DNA from: Gillisella vitis
GTDB taxonomy: Bacteria > Pseudomonadota > Alphaproteobacteria > Rhizobiales > Rhizobiaceae
Assembly: GCA_009744235.1 (NCBI GenBank)
Contig: WPHV01000006.1
Coordinates: forward strand, 186,001-250,000
Direction: 5' to 3'
DNA: 64,000 nt
The translations under genes and the position numbers were made by a program. Under the pieces are notes generated by a model. It had not been told where the DNA came from and did not search any database. It saw only the letters and a list, made by a program, of their open reading frames with translations. Below, piece after piece: positions 36,147 to 45,642 of this stretch; the stretch's first letter is position 1; the number at the start of each line of letters is the position of its first letter.

Positions 36147-37433
36147 TCAAGCCCTGACCATCCGGCAGAAGAAAAACCCGTCCGTGTCTGTTGCGGCAGG
36201 GCTCAAGGTGAGGCTTTTGCCATTGGCAGAGGTGGGCTTTGCGACCGAAGCGCCAAACAGCGCCGTCCAGCGCTCCAGCATCGGCATCGGTGAAAATTGC
36301 GGATGGGCGGCGGTAAAGGCTTCGATCTGCCGGTCGTTTTCCTCTGGCAGCACCGAGCAGGTGACGTAGATTAACTCGCCGCCGGACCGGACATAGGTGG
36401 CGGCTTCGGCAAGGGCTTGGCTCTGCTGTTCGATCCGCTCCTGCAAATTGCGGTCAGTCAGCCGCCATTTGGTGTCGGGCCTGCGGCGCCAGGTTCCGGT
36501 GCCGGTGCAGGGAGCATCGACCAGCACCTTGTCGAACCGTCCTGTCATAGATTGCAGAGCGGCCACCCGGTCATGGACCTGGATATTATGCGTGCCTGCC
36601 CGTTTCAGCCGCTCGATGATCGGCGCCAGCCGCTTGCGGTCGCTATCATAGGCATGAACTTGACCCTTGTTGCCCATGGCGGCTGCCATGGCCAGCGTCT
36701 TGCCACCGCCGCCAGCGCAAAAATCCAGCACCTGGTGACCTTCTGCCGGTTCGACCAGCGCCGAGACGATCTGAGAGCCTTCGTCCTGAACCTCGAACCA
36801 GCCCTTCTGGAAGCCAAGCTCAGCGGTCACATTCGGCAGGCGCGACGGGCCTTCGCCCGGCTCGATGCGGATGCCGATGGGGGAAATGGTGGCAGGTCTT
36901 GCCTGCGTATGGGATAGCGCCTTGAGGACCTTGTCCCGATTGGCCTTCAGCGTGTTGGCGCGCAGATCGAGGCTGGGGCGCACGGCGAGCGCCTGTGCCT
37001 CGCGCAGCCAGTTTTCGCCAAACACAGCTTCGAAGGATGGAACGACCCATTCTGGAATATCGCCTTGGATAAACTGCGGTGCGTCCTCCAGCGTGCGGCT
37101 GGCAAAGGCCGCCGTCTGTGCCTGGGTCAGGGGAACGGGGGCAAAACTGTCGCCATCGAGGTCGGCGGCAAGGTTTTCGGGGGCCATTCCCCATTGCCGC
37201 AACAATACGGCATAGCCGAGTGCTGCGGGGCTGTCGTCATCCATGATGTAGGCGTGAGAAAGCTTCATGCGCAAGGCGTCATAGACGATATTGCCGATGG
37301 CGGCGCGGTCACCTGATCCGGCGAAGCGGTGCGCCAGGCCCCAATCTTTCAGGGCGTCGGCCACTGGCCTGCGGCGTGTCTCGATATCGCTCAGAACTTC
37401 TATTGCCCCGGCTAGCCTTCCGCCCAAACGCAT
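36147..37433 (-). CDS. RsmB/NOP-family RNA (cytosine-5) methyltransferase
   Basis: Encodes 428 residues. An N-terminal NusB-like helical part precedes the SAM-binding domain with VLDFCAGGGGKTLAMAAAMGNKG (about residues 236-258), the substrate motif LVDAPCTGTGTWRR with its PC cysteine (about 306) and the second catalytic cysteine in VTCSVLPEEN (about 353). It methylates cytosine in rRNA or tRNA. The exact position cannot be assigned; it resembles the shorter alphaproteobacterial RsmB-like group. It is transcribed alone. Confidence 0.9.
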   Translation of the reverse strand: MRLGGRLAGAIEVLSDIETRRRPVADALKDWGLAHRFAGSGDRAAIGNIVYDALRMKLSHAYIMDDDSPAALGYAVLLRQWGMAPENLAADLDGDSFAPVPLTQAQTAAFASRTLEDAPQFIQGDIPEWVVPSFEAVFGENWLREAQALAVRPSLDLRANTLKANRDKVLKALSHTQARPATISPIGIRIEPGEGPSRLPNVTAELGFQKGWFEVQDEGSQIVSALVEPAEGHQVLDFCAGGGGKTLAMAAAMGNKGQVHAYDSDRKRLAPIIERLKRAGTHNIQVHDRVAALQSMTGRFDKVLVDAPCTGTGTWRRRPDTKWRLTDRNLQERIEQQSQALAEAATYVRSGGELIYVTCSVLPEENDRQIEAFTAAHPQFSPMPMLERWTALFGASVAKPTSANGKSLTLSPAATDTDGFFFCRMVRA

Positions 37434-37631
37434 GGTCTTCTCCTTGGTGATCCATCAGACCTTGCGTGGTAGCGATGAAATGCCGTTGGGGCAAGCTGCG
37501 TTGCTGTATCCCATCAAAAAGTGGGGGCAGATTTTCGATAGAAGCAATAAGCATCAGGATAACAGAACGCTTTTGCGGGTGTTTAATCCATCTGCCGTTT
37601 GCAGCCCAACCAGGCCTGAATACCGACAAAC

Positions 37632-37991
37632 CTAGCCGATCAACTCGTAGCAGACCTTGGCGGTGCCGCTGCCGACCATGCCGATATCGGCGGCTGCGGC
37701 CTTCGAGAGATCCAGAACCCGGCCCTTGATGAATGGACCGCGATCATTGATCCGCACCACGACCGTCTTGCCATTGTTGCGGTTGGTGACTTTGACCTTG
37801 GAGCCGAAGGGCAGCCACTTGTGAGCGGCGGTCAATGTGGTGGGGTTCATACGTTCGCCGGAAGCAGTGCGCGAGTATAGGGCATACCAGGAAGCGCCAC
37901 CGCAGCCATTTGCTGCAAAGGCCTGGATAGGGCTGAAAGCAACAAAAGAGGTAATAGCTGCTGCGATGAGGACTGACCGACTTAAAGGCAC
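37632..37991 (-). CDS. RlpA-like double-psi beta-barrel protein
   Basis: Encodes about 119 residues from GTG 37991 (TTG 37994 is equally possible); AAGGGAAA lies upstream, and the longer frame begins in an AT-rich stretch. A signal peptide ([22 protein letters not shown]) leads into a single DPBB domain with [43 protein letters not shown] and [16 protein letters not shown]. The DRGPF acid typical of active RlpA is present. It lacks the SPOR domain of full-length RlpA, so it is probably a small periplasmic lytic enzyme or binder. Confidence 0.85.
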   Translation of the reverse strand: MPLSRSVLIAAAITSFVAFSPIQAFAANGCGGASWYALYSRTASGERMNPTTLTAAHKWLPFGSKVKVTNRNNGKTVVVRINDRGPFIKGRVLDLSKAAAADIGMVGSGTAKVCYELIG

Positions 37992-38340
37992 CAAGTTTTC
38001 GTTTCCCTTTGCTATTTCTGAGATGAAATTTGCGTAGGGAGGCTTAAAGGTAGGCAAAAATGGCAAAAAAGTGCCTTAGTCGATCACGGAATGTTACGTT
38101 AAGATATATTTGTGATGATAGGGTCAAATTAACGTTTTGGAATGAATTTAGAAAAACTGTTTAAAAACAGCCTAAAAACGCAAAAATATTGCGCGCTATG
38201 GAAATTCTAATCGATCACGAAATATTTTTCCGTTGTATCGAAAAAATACGCTCCAAATGCTGGGGCAGTCACTGGAATATGGCGAAATTGGCGCAATTTT
38301 TGAGCGAAATAGCGGGTCATTCAGAAATGAATGTGCTGAT
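37992..38340. other. AT-rich gene-free gap with small palindromes
   Basis: This 349-base gap is markedly richer in A+T than its neighbours, especially 38040-38200. It holds CTGTTT-AA-AAACAG at about 38157-38170 and CGCAA-AAATA-TTGCG at about 38179-38193. A 64-codon frame from 38198 runs on past the gap but has no ribosome-binding site or recognisable motif and overlaps the epimerase-like gene, so I do not call it. The stretch may hold the rlpA-like promoter region. Confidence 0.5.
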
Positions 38341-39213
38341 CTATCCTCGCCAGCTGCCGGAAGACCAGAGTTGGTGGAGTGAAACCCGGTAGTCGGGATA
38401 GGCAAAGGCAAAGCCCAGCGCCCTGATTTTGGCGTTCATCACCCGCTTGTTCTCGCCGTAAAAGGATCGCGCCATCGGCGACAGTTCCGCTGTCTCGAAG
38501 GCCTGTTCCGGCGGCGGCTCGACCCCCATCAACCGGGCAGCCTCTGCCACTACATCCTGCGGCGGGGCGGGTTCGTGGTCGGTGATATTGAAGATCCCAT
38601 GCTCGTTTTGCCCAGCCAGAAGCCATGTCGCGGTGGCAATATCTTCGACGCGAATACGGTTGAACACCTGATCCTTTTTCACCAGACGCCGCGCAGTGCC
38701 TTCGGCCAGATTGACAAGACCGTTGCGACCCGGCCCGTAAATGCCTGACAGCCGCAGTGTCGAGAGCGGCACACCTGCCGCAAGCGCTGCCCTGTCCCAG
38801 GCCTGTTCTGCTTCCACTCTCTCCACCGAGCGTACCGAGACTGGTTTGCAGACCGTGTCTTCATCCACCCAGGCGCCCTGGTGGTCGCCATAGACGCCGA
38901 CGGTCGACAGATAGGCCAGCCATTGCACTTGCGGCATCCATGTCTTCAACTGGCCCTCCGTCAGCCGCAGCAGCGGGTCGCCGTCGCTGCCCGGAGCAAT
39001 CGATTGGACGACATGGGTGGCGCAGGCCATGGCCTTGATGATCTCGTCTGACAGACGCTGGCCGTCGAACACCAGCGGCTCGATGCCGAGATCGCTCAAA
39101 GCCTTTGCCTTGGCCGGTGAGCGCGTCGTGCCACTGACGGGAATGCCCTGCTGGATAAAGTGCTGGCCAATCGCCTTGCCGGAATATCCGGCGCCAAAAA
39201 TCATCACTCTCAT
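38341..39213 (-). CDS. NAD-dependent epimerase/SDR family protein
   Basis: Encodes 290 residues from ATG 39213, which overlaps the queG stop by four bases (ATGA). The Rossmann motif is [15 protein letters not shown] near the N-terminus. The catalytic region is atypical: [20 protein letters not shown] (Ser and Tyr, about residue 105), followed by [10 protein letters not shown] where classical SDRs have YxxxK. It resembles YeeZ-like extended SDRs of unknown substrate. It is the last gene of the GST-queG-SDR unit. Confidence 0.85.
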   Translation of the reverse strand: MRVMIFGAGYSGKAIGQHFIQQGIPVSGTTRSPAKAKALSDLGIEPLVFDGQRLSDEIIKAMACATHVVQSIAPGSDGDPLLRLTEGQLKTWMPQVQWLAYLSTVGVYGDHQGAWVDEDTVCKPVSVRSVERVEAEQAWDRAALAAGVPLSTLRLSGIYGPGRNGLVNLAEGTARRLVKKDQVFNRIRVEDIATATWLLAGQNEHGIFNITDHEPAPPQDVVAEAARLMGVEPPPEQAFETAELSPMARSFYGENKRVMNAKIRALGFAFAYPDYRVSLHQLWSSGSWRG

Positions 39214-40382
39214 GGGGTCACTCCGGCTGCTATCCATTCCGCCCTGACATCGCTATCGGGCTCATTCTCTCTATAATGTGCGAGAGCGCGAAACGCCTGC
39301 GACGGCATCAGGCGCGACAGCGCCCAGACCGCCATGCCACGCACATCCGGTGAGGCATCGGCGAGCAGGTCCAGGCAGGGGGTGATCAGCGTTGACAGTC
39401 CCGAATTGCCAGCAGCGATCAGCACATTGCGCACAAACCTGTCGCGTCCGATCCGCTTGACCGGCGAGCCACTGAAATGGCTGCGGAAGCCCGGATCGTC
39501 AAGGGTCAGCAAAAAGGCGATGTCCGGTGCCGTCAGGTCTTCGCGGGCCTGAAGCTTGATCTCCCTCGCCTGCGCCGCAAACTTGTTCCAGGGACAGGCG
39601 GCCAGACAATCGTCGCAGCCATAGATGCGGTTGCCGAACGCCGGGCGCAGGTCGCGGTCGATCACGCCTTTATGCTCGATGGTGAGATAAGAGATGCAGC
39701 GGCGGGCATCGATCTGGTACGGGGCCGGAAAGGCCGCTGTCGGGCAGGCGTCGAGACAGGCGCGGCAGGAGCCGCAGTGATCTCGCTCCGGCGTGTCCAG
39801 TTCCAGCTCGGCTGTGGTGAACAGGCTACCGAGAAACAGCCAGGAGCCGTAATCGCGGCTGACTAGATTGGTATGCTTGCCCTGCCAGCCAAGCCCGGCG
39901 GCAGCGGCCAGCGGCTTTTCCATGACAGGTGCCGTATCGACGAAGACTTTCACATCCTCACCAGCCCGGGCGGCAAAGCGGGTGGCGATTTCCTTCAGCT
40001 TGCCCTTGATGATGTCGTGATAATCACGGTTGCGGGCGTAGACGGAAATCGCCGCCTTGTCGGGTTGCGCCTGTAGAGCGCGCGGATCGGTCTCAGGGCC
40101 ATAATTCAGGCCGAACATCACGATGGAGCGGACCTGCGGCCACAGCACTTTCGGATCGCCGCGCCGCTCGCGCGTCTCCTCCATCCAGGCCATGGTGCCG
40201 TGATAGCCAGCGTCCACGAACTCCAGCAACCGGGCAGGGGCCTGGGGAATGCTCTCCGGCCCGGTGATCCGACAGAGGTCGAAACCCTTGTCGGCTGCTT
40301 CCTGGCGGATGAAGGCGGAAAGCTTTGCGGCCCGCGCCCTGGCCTTTTCTGCCGTCCGCTCCGGGCTGCCTTCCTTTGCCAT
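39210..40382 (-). CDS. queG: Epoxyqueuosine reductase
   Basis: Encodes 390 residues. The cobalamin-binding and catalytic core is followed by two 4Fe-4S clusters: [16 protein letters not shown] (about residue 200) and [14 protein letters not shown] (about 256). A C-terminal HEAT-like repeat ([13 protein letters not shown]) is present. It reduces epoxyqueuosine to queuosine in the wobble position of GUN-anticodon tRNAs. It sits 11 bases downstream of the GST gene and overlaps the SDR gene. Confidence 0.95.
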   Translation of the reverse strand: MAKEGSPERTAEKARARAAKLSAFIRQEAADKGFDLCRITGPESIPQAPARLLEFVDAGYHGTMAWMEETRERRGDPKVLWPQVRSIVMFGLNYGPETDPRALQAQPDKAAISVYARNRDYHDIIKGKLKEIATRFAARAGEDVKVFVDTAPVMEKPLAAAAGLGWQGKHTNLVSRDYGSWLFLGSLFTTAELELDTPERDHCGSCRACLDACPTAAFPAPYQIDARRCISYLTIEHKGVIDRDLRPAFGNRIYGCDDCLAACPWNKFAAQAREIKLQAREDLTAPDIAFLLTLDDPGFRSHFSGSPVKRIGRDRFVRNVLIAAGNSGLSTLITPCLDLLADASPDVRGMAVWALSRLMPSQAFRALAHYRENEPDSDVRAEWIAAGVTP

Positions 40383-40393
40383 GGTTTTTTCCG

Positions 40394-41086
40394 TCAGAAA
40401 TCCAGATCCGCATAGTGGGAAACCGGGGTGAGGCCGCGCACCCGCTCGGCCAGCAGTGGCCGGAACGAGGGGCGCGATTTCAGCCGCTGATACCAGTCCT
40501 TGGCAATGGGTGATTCGGCCCAGTCGATCTCGCCGAGGTAATCCAGCACGGATACCGCCGCACCGGCAGCAAGATCACCATAGCTGAGCCGGTCGCCAGC
40601 CAGCCATGTACGCGAGCCAGCCAGCCAGCTCAGATATTTCATGTGCTGGCGAATATTGCCACGGGCGGTGCGCAGCACCTTGGAATCCGGTGCGCCGCCG
40701 CCGAGACCGTTGGGGATCTGCAATTTGAATACCCGCTCGCGGGCCAGTGGCCGGGTAACGTCCTGTTCCATCTTTTGCAGGAACCAGTCCACCAGCCGGC
40801 GGATTTCGGCGCGCTGGAAGGGGTCTTCGGCCAAAAGCCTCCGGTCCCGCTTCAACACGCCATGGGTTTCGTCCAGAAATTCCGATATGACCGTACAGCC
40901 ACACAGCGTGCGCATATTGTCATCGACATAGACGGGCAGGGTGCCGGCGGGATTGAGCGTGAGAAATTCCCGGCGCTTTTCCCAGGTCTGTTCTTCGACC
41001 AGATCTGTCTGAAAACCGTATTCCGACAGGATCAATCGGACAAAGCGGGACGTGGTTGACATCGGATGGTGATACAAAGTGGGCAT
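40394..41086 (-). CDS. Glutathione S-transferase family protein
   Basis: Encodes 230 residues from ATG 41086 ([10 protein letters not shown]); the longer upstream frame is not conserved-looking. The thioredoxin-like N-terminal domain has [15 protein letters not shown] and [12 protein letters not shown] (cis-Pro region, about residue 48). The helical C-terminal domain has [24 protein letters not shown]. It probably acts on glutathione conjugates or as a redox accessory; the substrate is not known. It is the first gene of the GST-queG-SDR unit. Confidence 0.87.
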   Translation of the reverse strand: MPTLYHHPMSTTSRFVRLILSEYGFQTDLVEEQTWEKRREFLTLNPAGTLPVYVDDNMRTLCGCTVISEFLDETHGVLKRDRRLLAEDPFQRAEIRRLVDWFLQKMEQDVTRPLARERVFKLQIPNGLGGGAPDSKVLRTARGNIRQHMKYLSWLAGSRTWLAGDRLSYGDLAAGAAVSVLDYLGEIDWAESPIAKDWYQRLKSRPSFRPLLAERVRGLTPVSHYADLDF

Positions 41087-41259
41087 TGATGGGGCACTGT
41101 TCCGGTTGGGGGCGATGATCGGGGCTGTCTGGTTTCTCTTGGCTGGCCATTCCATCTGGCCATAACATCTGGCCAGGGGGCCAACCTTGCGTCTATAGGA
41201 ATTTCATTCCGTCATACAAGCGAATCGCTTTCCTTGTCACGCCTATCAAAGGACAATCC

Positions 41260-42066
41260 ATGGAAGATCAATCGATCGTCAGCGCCCTTCTTCTCGGTCT
41301 TATCGAGGGCCTAACGGAATTCATCCCGGTGTCTTCGACGGCGCATGTGCTGTTGGCCGGTCATTTTCTCGGCTTCAAATCGCCCGGAAACACCTTTGCA
41401 GTGCTGATTCAGCTCGGTGCCATTCTTGCTATTTTGGCCGTCTATATCCAGAAATTGCTGGGGATTGCGCTGTCTTTGCCCAGCAATCCCAAAAGCCGCC
41501 ATTTCGTCCTGGCTGTGCTGGTGGCTTTCCTACCCGCTGCGATTATCGGCGCGCTGGCCCATGACTTCATCAAGGCGGTGCTGTTCGAAACCCCGATGCT
41601 GATCTGCGTGATGCTGATCCTGGGCGGGGTAATTCTTCTGTGGGTTGACCGGATGACCTTCAATCCCCGCTATACCGACGTCATGGATTATCCCATGTCG
41701 CTGGCTCTGAAGATCGGCCTGTTCCAGTGCCTGGCGATGATTCCCGGCACATCGCGTTCGGGCGCAACCATTGTCGGCTCGCTGCTGATGGGCACCGACA
41801 AGCGTTCCGCTGCCGAGTTTTCGTTTTTCCTGGCGATGCCGACCATGCTGGGGGCTTTCGTGCTGGATCTCTACAAGAACCGCAACGCGCTCAGCATGGA
41901 TGACGGCCTGCTGATCGGCGCCGGCTTCCTCGCGGCGTTCATTTCGGCGCTGTTCGTGGTGCGTGGACTGCTCGATTTCGTCTCCCGCCGCGGCTATGCA
42001 CCCTTTGCCTGGTGGCGGATCGCCGTCGGCGTCGTGGGTCTGATCGGTCTTCTGGTCTGGGGATAA
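41260..42066 (+). CDS. uppP: Undecaprenyl-diphosphatase (BacA/UppP)
   Basis: Encodes 268 residues with about eight membrane spans. The two family motifs are [22 protein letters not shown] (about residues 10-30) and the [15 protein letters not shown] region (about 163-177). It dephosphorylates undecaprenyl pyrophosphate, recycling the lipid carrier for cell-wall synthesis and giving bacitracin resistance. AAAGGA precedes the ATG. It is divergent from the GST operon and followed by a strong palindrome. Confidence 0.97.
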   Translation: MEDQSIVSALLLGLIEGLTEFIPVSSTAHVLLAGHFLGFKSPGNTFAVLIQLGAILAILAVYIQKLLGIALSLPSNPKSRHFVLAVLVAFLPAAIIGALAHDFIKAVLFETPMLICVMLILGGVILLWVDRMTFNPRYTDVMDYPMSLALKIGLFQCLAMIPGTSRSGATIVGSLLMGTDKRSAAEFSFFLAMPTMLGAFVLDLYKNRNALSMDDGLLIGAGFLAAFISALFVVRGLLDFVSRRGYAPFAWWRIAVGVVGLIGLLVWG

Positions 42067-42152
42067 GACAAATCCATGGGGGTTTGCCCAGCCCACCCTG
42101 TAGCGCGTCGCCAAATGATTGGCGGCGTGATGTACACGAATTCCTAAAATTC

Positions 42153-42197
42153 CTACAGCGCCGCGCGTTTTATGAACGCACGGCGCTGTAGAGTTTT
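42153..42197 (+). terminator. Palindromic terminator/repeat after uppP
   Basis: Perfect 11-bp arms (CTACAGCGCCG at 42153, CGGCGCTGTAG at 42181), extended by CGCGTT/AACGCA, are followed by AGAGTTTTT. The same kind of CTACAGCGCCG palindrome is scattered in rhizobial genomes, so this is both a terminator and a probable dispersed repeat. Confidence 0.75.
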
Positions 42198-42336
42198 TCA
42201 GAGAAAAATGGAAACGCGCTTCCGGAAACGTAAGCGAGAGAAACTATCTCTTTGCTTTACGCATAACCTGATTGAAAACCGCTTTTTACGGTTCCTGGAA
42301 AGGTTCTCTGACGGGGAACAGGATGACCCGCAGGTC

Positions 42337-42489
42337 TCAGCGGGCAATCGAGCCCGTGCTGCAAGGGTCAACACCGTAGGCGGGGGCGCAATTGCCCTTG
42401 CGGGCCGCGACCGTCGATGGAGCGACGAAGGAACCTGCGATGACAACCAATGCCGCACACGCAAAAAACAGTGCGATAGATTTGCCCAT
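42337..42489 (-). CDS. Small secreted peptide, 50 residues
   Basis: This short frame starts at an ATG preceded by GAGG at good spacing. It encodes a clear signal peptide (basic MGKSIALFFACAALVVIAG start, hydrophobic core, cleavage-like site near VAARKG) and a mature peptide of about 20 residues with two cysteines (NCAPAYGVDPCSTGSIAR) that could form one disulfide. It lies alone in a 730-base gap between uppP and the NDUFA9-like gene. I do not recognise a family. The ordered layout and good start site make it more than a chance frame. Confidence 0.65.
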   Translation of the reverse strand: MGKSIALFFACAALVVIAGSFVAPSTVAARKGNCAPAYGVDPCSTGSIAR

Positions 42490-42798
42490 GAAATCAGTAC
42501 CTCAGAAGAATGTGAAATGGCGGGTGCGAAGAACGCTGGCCCCATGCATCGATCCGTCTTTACGCATGGCCCACCTCAACATCAATAGCGGAATGTGCTG
42601 AATTGGCGGTTAATGAAACTAATTAATTTCTGCGTCTTTTGTGCAACGCCGACACAAAGCCAAAGCCGTTCTGGAGGCGGAGTTTGTCGTCCCTTGAAAG
42701 CTGGATTCAGCTTCCCCCTGACCAACCCTAACCCGCCGTTCATGCGCTGTATGGAGCGCATGAACAAGTCCCAAGAGTGATTCTCAATCCGATGCCGA
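42490..42798. other. Gap between the small peptide gene and the NDUFA9-like gene
   Basis: About 310 bases without a gene. It would contain the promoter of the small secreted peptide on the minus strand; an A/T-rich ATTAATTAG segment near 42615 could be part of it. No hairpin with a T tract, repeat or recognisable RNA stands out. Confidence 0.4.
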
Positions 42799-43776
42799 TC
42801 AGGCTGCCTTGCCGGAGCGGCTATACTGTCCATGCGGACGGAAATGGATGAGATAGGAGGGCAGAACGGCGGCAACGGCTGTCGGCGTAATGCCAAGGGC
42901 TGCGAGCGTCCTGCCTTCCTTCTTGGCGGCCTCGGAGATGACGTTATCGCTTTTCAGCAGCGTCAGCTGATCGTTGGTCAGTGGCGGGGTGATCAGCGGA
43001 ATAGCCGAGGCGACGGAGGCAAGCAGCGAAGCGATACCGAAGGGCAGCGACACCAGCGGATTAGTGCGGTCGATAACCCGCAGCATTTCCTCAAGACATT
43101 GCCGGAAGGTCAGAACTTCCGGTCCGCCCAGCTCATAGAGACCGGCAGATACCTTGCCATCGACGGCTCTGACCACGGCTTCGGCCACGTCTTCGACGAA
43201 GACCGGCTGGAATTTCGTCTTGCCGCCGCCGATCAGGGGCAGGACGGGCGACAGACGGGCCATGGCGGCAAACTTGTTGAAGAAGCTGTCCTCGGGGCCG
43301 AAAACGATGGATGGCCGAAGGATGACCGCGCCCGGGGCGACCTGGCGGATGGCATCTTCGCCCCGGCCCTTGCTGGCTGCGTAGCTGGAGGCCGATTTCG
43401 CATCGGCGCCGATGGCCGAGATATGCACCAGTCTCGCACCGGCTGCGGTTGCTGCTTCGGCCACGGCACGGGCGCCGAAATCCTGCACGGCGTCGAACTT
43501 GTTGCGGCCAGATTCCAGCAGGATGCCGACGCAATTGACGACAACCGACGCGCCATCAACGGCCTTTGCGACGCTGTCGCGGTATCGCAGATTGGCCTGA
43601 GACAGTGAAATCTGTCCGACATTGCCGAACGGCAGCACGAAACCGGCCAAATCGGGGCGGCGCACGGCGACGCGCACCCGGTAACCGCGTTGGGCCAGCA
43701 CCCGCACCACATGCCTGCCCACGAATCCGGAGCCTCCGAAAACGGTAACGAGCGGCGGAAGATTTGCGAACGTCAT
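42799..43776 (-). CDS. NDUFA9-like NAD(P)H-binding protein (atypical SDR)
   Basis: Encodes 325 residues from ATG 43776, with AGGAG upstream. The N-terminus has VTVFGGSGFVGRHVVRVLAQRGYRVR, and the middle has GARLVHISAIGAD and ILRPSIVFGPEDSFFNKFA, the pattern of bacterial proteins annotated as complex I NDUFA9 subunit family. The SDR Tyr/Lys pair is present as YAASKGRGE. In bacteria these may act on quinones or ubiquinone biosynthesis; a complex I role is not established. It is a single gene. Confidence 0.87.
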   Translation of the reverse strand: MTFANLPPLVTVFGGSGFVGRHVVRVLAQRGYRVRVAVRRPDLAGFVLPFGNVGQISLSQANLRYRDSVAKAVDGASVVVNCVGILLESGRNKFDAVQDFGARAVAEAATAAGARLVHISAIGADAKSASSYAASKGRGEDAIRQVAPGAVILRPSIVFGPEDSFFNKFAAMARLSPVLPLIGGGKTKFQPVFVEDVAEAVVRAVDGKVSAGLYELGGPEVLTFRQCLEEMLRVIDRTNPLVSLPFGIASLLASVASAIPLITPPLTNDQLTLLKSDNVISEAAKKEGRTLAALGITPTAVAAVLPSYLIHFRPHGQYSRSGKAA

Positions 43777-43910
43777 AGAGAGCTCCTGCGGATCGGAATA
43801 TCGGACCAATTCATCTGCTGTCTCATATCGCTAATGCGCAGCGAGGTGAAGCAGAATCATGCTGTTCGATGTCTGGGACCAGAGTTAATAGAACCGCTTT
43901 GAAACTGGGA

Positions 43911-44201
43911 TCAAAGGTTGCCTTCGACCAGGACAATCTCACCGTCGGCGACGTCCTGGCGGATCTTGACGGCGGCCTGATATTCCGGCGAGTGATAGCA
44001 GTCATAAGCGGCCTGGAAGGAGGGAAACTCGATGACCACGTTGCGGGCCCGGCTTTGGCCTTCCACGGCATCCGTCTTGCCGCCACGGGCCAGAAAGACC
44101 GCGCCGAAACGCTCAAAAGCCGGCTTTGCCGTCGAGACGTAATCCTTGTAGCGTTCCGCATCACGCACATCGACGCGCGCGATCCAATATCCCTTTGCCA
44201 T
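43911..44201 (-). CDS. DUF1330 family protein
   Basis: Encodes 96 residues from ATG 44201, with AGAGGTGA upstream; the longer frame is not used. The sequence is a ferredoxin-like dimeric alpha-beta barrel with WIARVDVRDAERYKDYV, GAVFLARGGKTDAVEG and RNVVIEFPSFQAAYDCYHSPEYQAA, diagnostic of DUF1330. The function is unknown. It lies alone between the NDUFA9-like gene and the beta-helix gene. Confidence 0.9.
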   Translation of the reverse strand: MAKGYWIARVDVRDAERYKDYVSTAKPAFERFGAVFLARGGKTDAVEGQSRARNVVIEFPSFQAAYDCYHSPEYQAAVKIRQDVADGEIVLVEGNL

Positions 44202-44269
44202 CAAATCACCTCTTTCGGTTTCTCTTTGGTGATCGGTGAATTTTGCTGCAAGGTCAAGTGGGCCAGTAC

Positions 44270-44293
44270 GGGCGGCCAATATGGGCGGCCAAT
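44270..44293. repeat. Tandem GGGCGGCCAAT direct repeat
   Basis: Two perfect copies of GGGCGGCCAAT start 13 bases apart (44270 and 44283) in the 220-base gap between the DUF1330 gene and the beta-helix gene. It may be a regulator site or a local duplication. Confidence 0.5.
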
Positions 44294-44421
44294 GGTTTGA
44301 AGGATGGAAAGGGCGCTTGTGCGATGTTTTGTGGCCTTGGCTTTGGCCGCAAGAGTGAGGCATTGTCAAATTCAGCGCGACGGCCAGCCCGTCTGGGGTA
44401 CCAATCGGAGACGGGGTCAAG

Positions 44422-45606
44422 GTGGTCAATATCCGCAACCTGATACACAATGAAATGAGCAGGGAGATGAACAGGCTTCCAAGGCTCGCGCCGGTCCTGT
44501 TGTTTTTCCTGTTGTTCGTTCCTTTGCTGCCGGTCCCCTTTACCAAGGTCTCGCTGATGGGAGGCAGTGCGTTCGCGGCCTCCGCGCCTGCTGCCACCCA
44601 TGGCGCGGTTGCCAAGCCCTGCGCTCCCTCGGTCTATGAGGCGCTGCGCGACACACCGCTTGAGGCCGAGAGCGTCTTGCGGTTGGCCTGCAAGGTCGAC
44701 CTGACCCGTGATGATCTGGTGATGCAAAATCTGGAATTGCTGGGGGCCGATGCCAGCGGTGTCAGCATTGATTGCCATGGCGGCGTTATCGGCCTACCTG
44801 GAAACGTGCCGAAGGGCGCGCCGCCCACCATCCGCATTGCCTCGCTGCGCAAGGATGATGGCAGCTGGAGCGTTCCGCACGACATCGTGATCCGCAATTG
44901 CAAGATCTACGGGTCCATCCACATCATGGGGCTTGGCGCCAATGGTGAGGCGGACCTGGTGCGGCAATCCTCGCTCAATCGCAATCATACCGAATATGCC
45001 CAGTCAGTCGCACCTTCAGGCATCGTCCTGGACACTCTGTCGATTGTCGCCGATGGCCCAATCCCGCTCTATGTCGCGCCCGGTGTCACCCATGTGACCC
45101 TGTCGCACTCGACCATCCAAGGGCAAACCAAGGGATCGGCGATCTATCTCGATGCGGAGACCGCGCATAACACCATTTCAGGCAATAGTCTCGAACTGGC
45201 GACGCGCAGCCGCGAAATGATCGCGGTGGACGGATCGGCTCATAATGTCATCGAAGCAAATAGCTTCGCCAACGCGCAGCATGGCGGAATTTTTCTCTAC
45301 CGCAATTGCGGCGAGGGGGGCACGATCCGCCACCAGACACCGCAGCATAACCGGATCGCCGATAATAAATTCACCTACCAAGACGCTTTTCGCCCGCGCC
45401 CGGCCATCTGGCTGAATGCTCGCGAGGCCTGGCGCAATCTCTATTGCTACCAGGACCCGCCCGCCCCTTTCGGAAGCGGTGCCGACAACCACAGCTTTGC
45501 CGATTTCAATACTGTCAGCGGCAACCAGATCATCGGTGGAGATGCCGACCTGATCCGTGACAATGGCGAAAACAATGTGCTGAGCGGCAATAGCGCCAAG
45601 CACTGA
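44422..45606 (+). CDS. Exported right-handed beta-helix repeat protein
   Basis: Encodes up to 394 residues from GTG 44422 (GGAG and GGGG upstream); ATG 44455 and 44467 are alternatives, and the signal peptide (LAPVLLFFLLFVPLLPVPF) follows all three. The rest is built of parallel beta-helix turns (NTISGNSLELAT, NVIEANSFANAQHGGIFLYRN, NRIADNKFTY, NTVSGNQIIGGDAD, NVLSGNSAKH) like NosD/pectate-lyase-fold proteins. No lyase catalytic residues could be assigned. Cysteines near residues 73, 95 and 119 may form disulfides. It is probably a periplasmic or surface carbohydrate-binding or processing protein. Confidence 0.82.
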   Translation: MVNIRNLIHNEMSREMNRLPRLAPVLLFFLLFVPLLPVPFTKVSLMGGSAFAASAPAATHGAVAKPCAPSVYEALRDTPLEAESVLRLACKVDLTRDDLVMQNLELLGADASGVSIDCHGGVIGLPGNVPKGAPPTIRIASLRKDDGSWSVPHDIVIRNCKIYGSIHIMGLGANGEADLVRQSSLNRNHTEYAQSVAPSGIVLDTLSIVADGPIPLYVAPGVTHVTLSHSTIQGQTKGSAIYLDAETAHNTISGNSLELATRSREMIAVDGSAHNVIEANSFANAQHGGIFLYRNCGEGGTIRHQTPQHNRIADNKFTYQDAFRPRPAIWLNAREAWRNLYCYQDPPAPFGSGADNHSFADFNTVSGNQIIGGDADLIRDNGENNVLSGNSAKH

Positions 45607-45642
45607 GGACCGGCCGAGCTTCCCAGCTGAGCCTCATGGACC

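Noticed and set aside
38198..38392. 64-codon plus-strand frame in the AT-rich gap
   Set aside because: No ribosome-binding site, no recognisable motif and a 52-base overlap with the SDR gene on the other strand.
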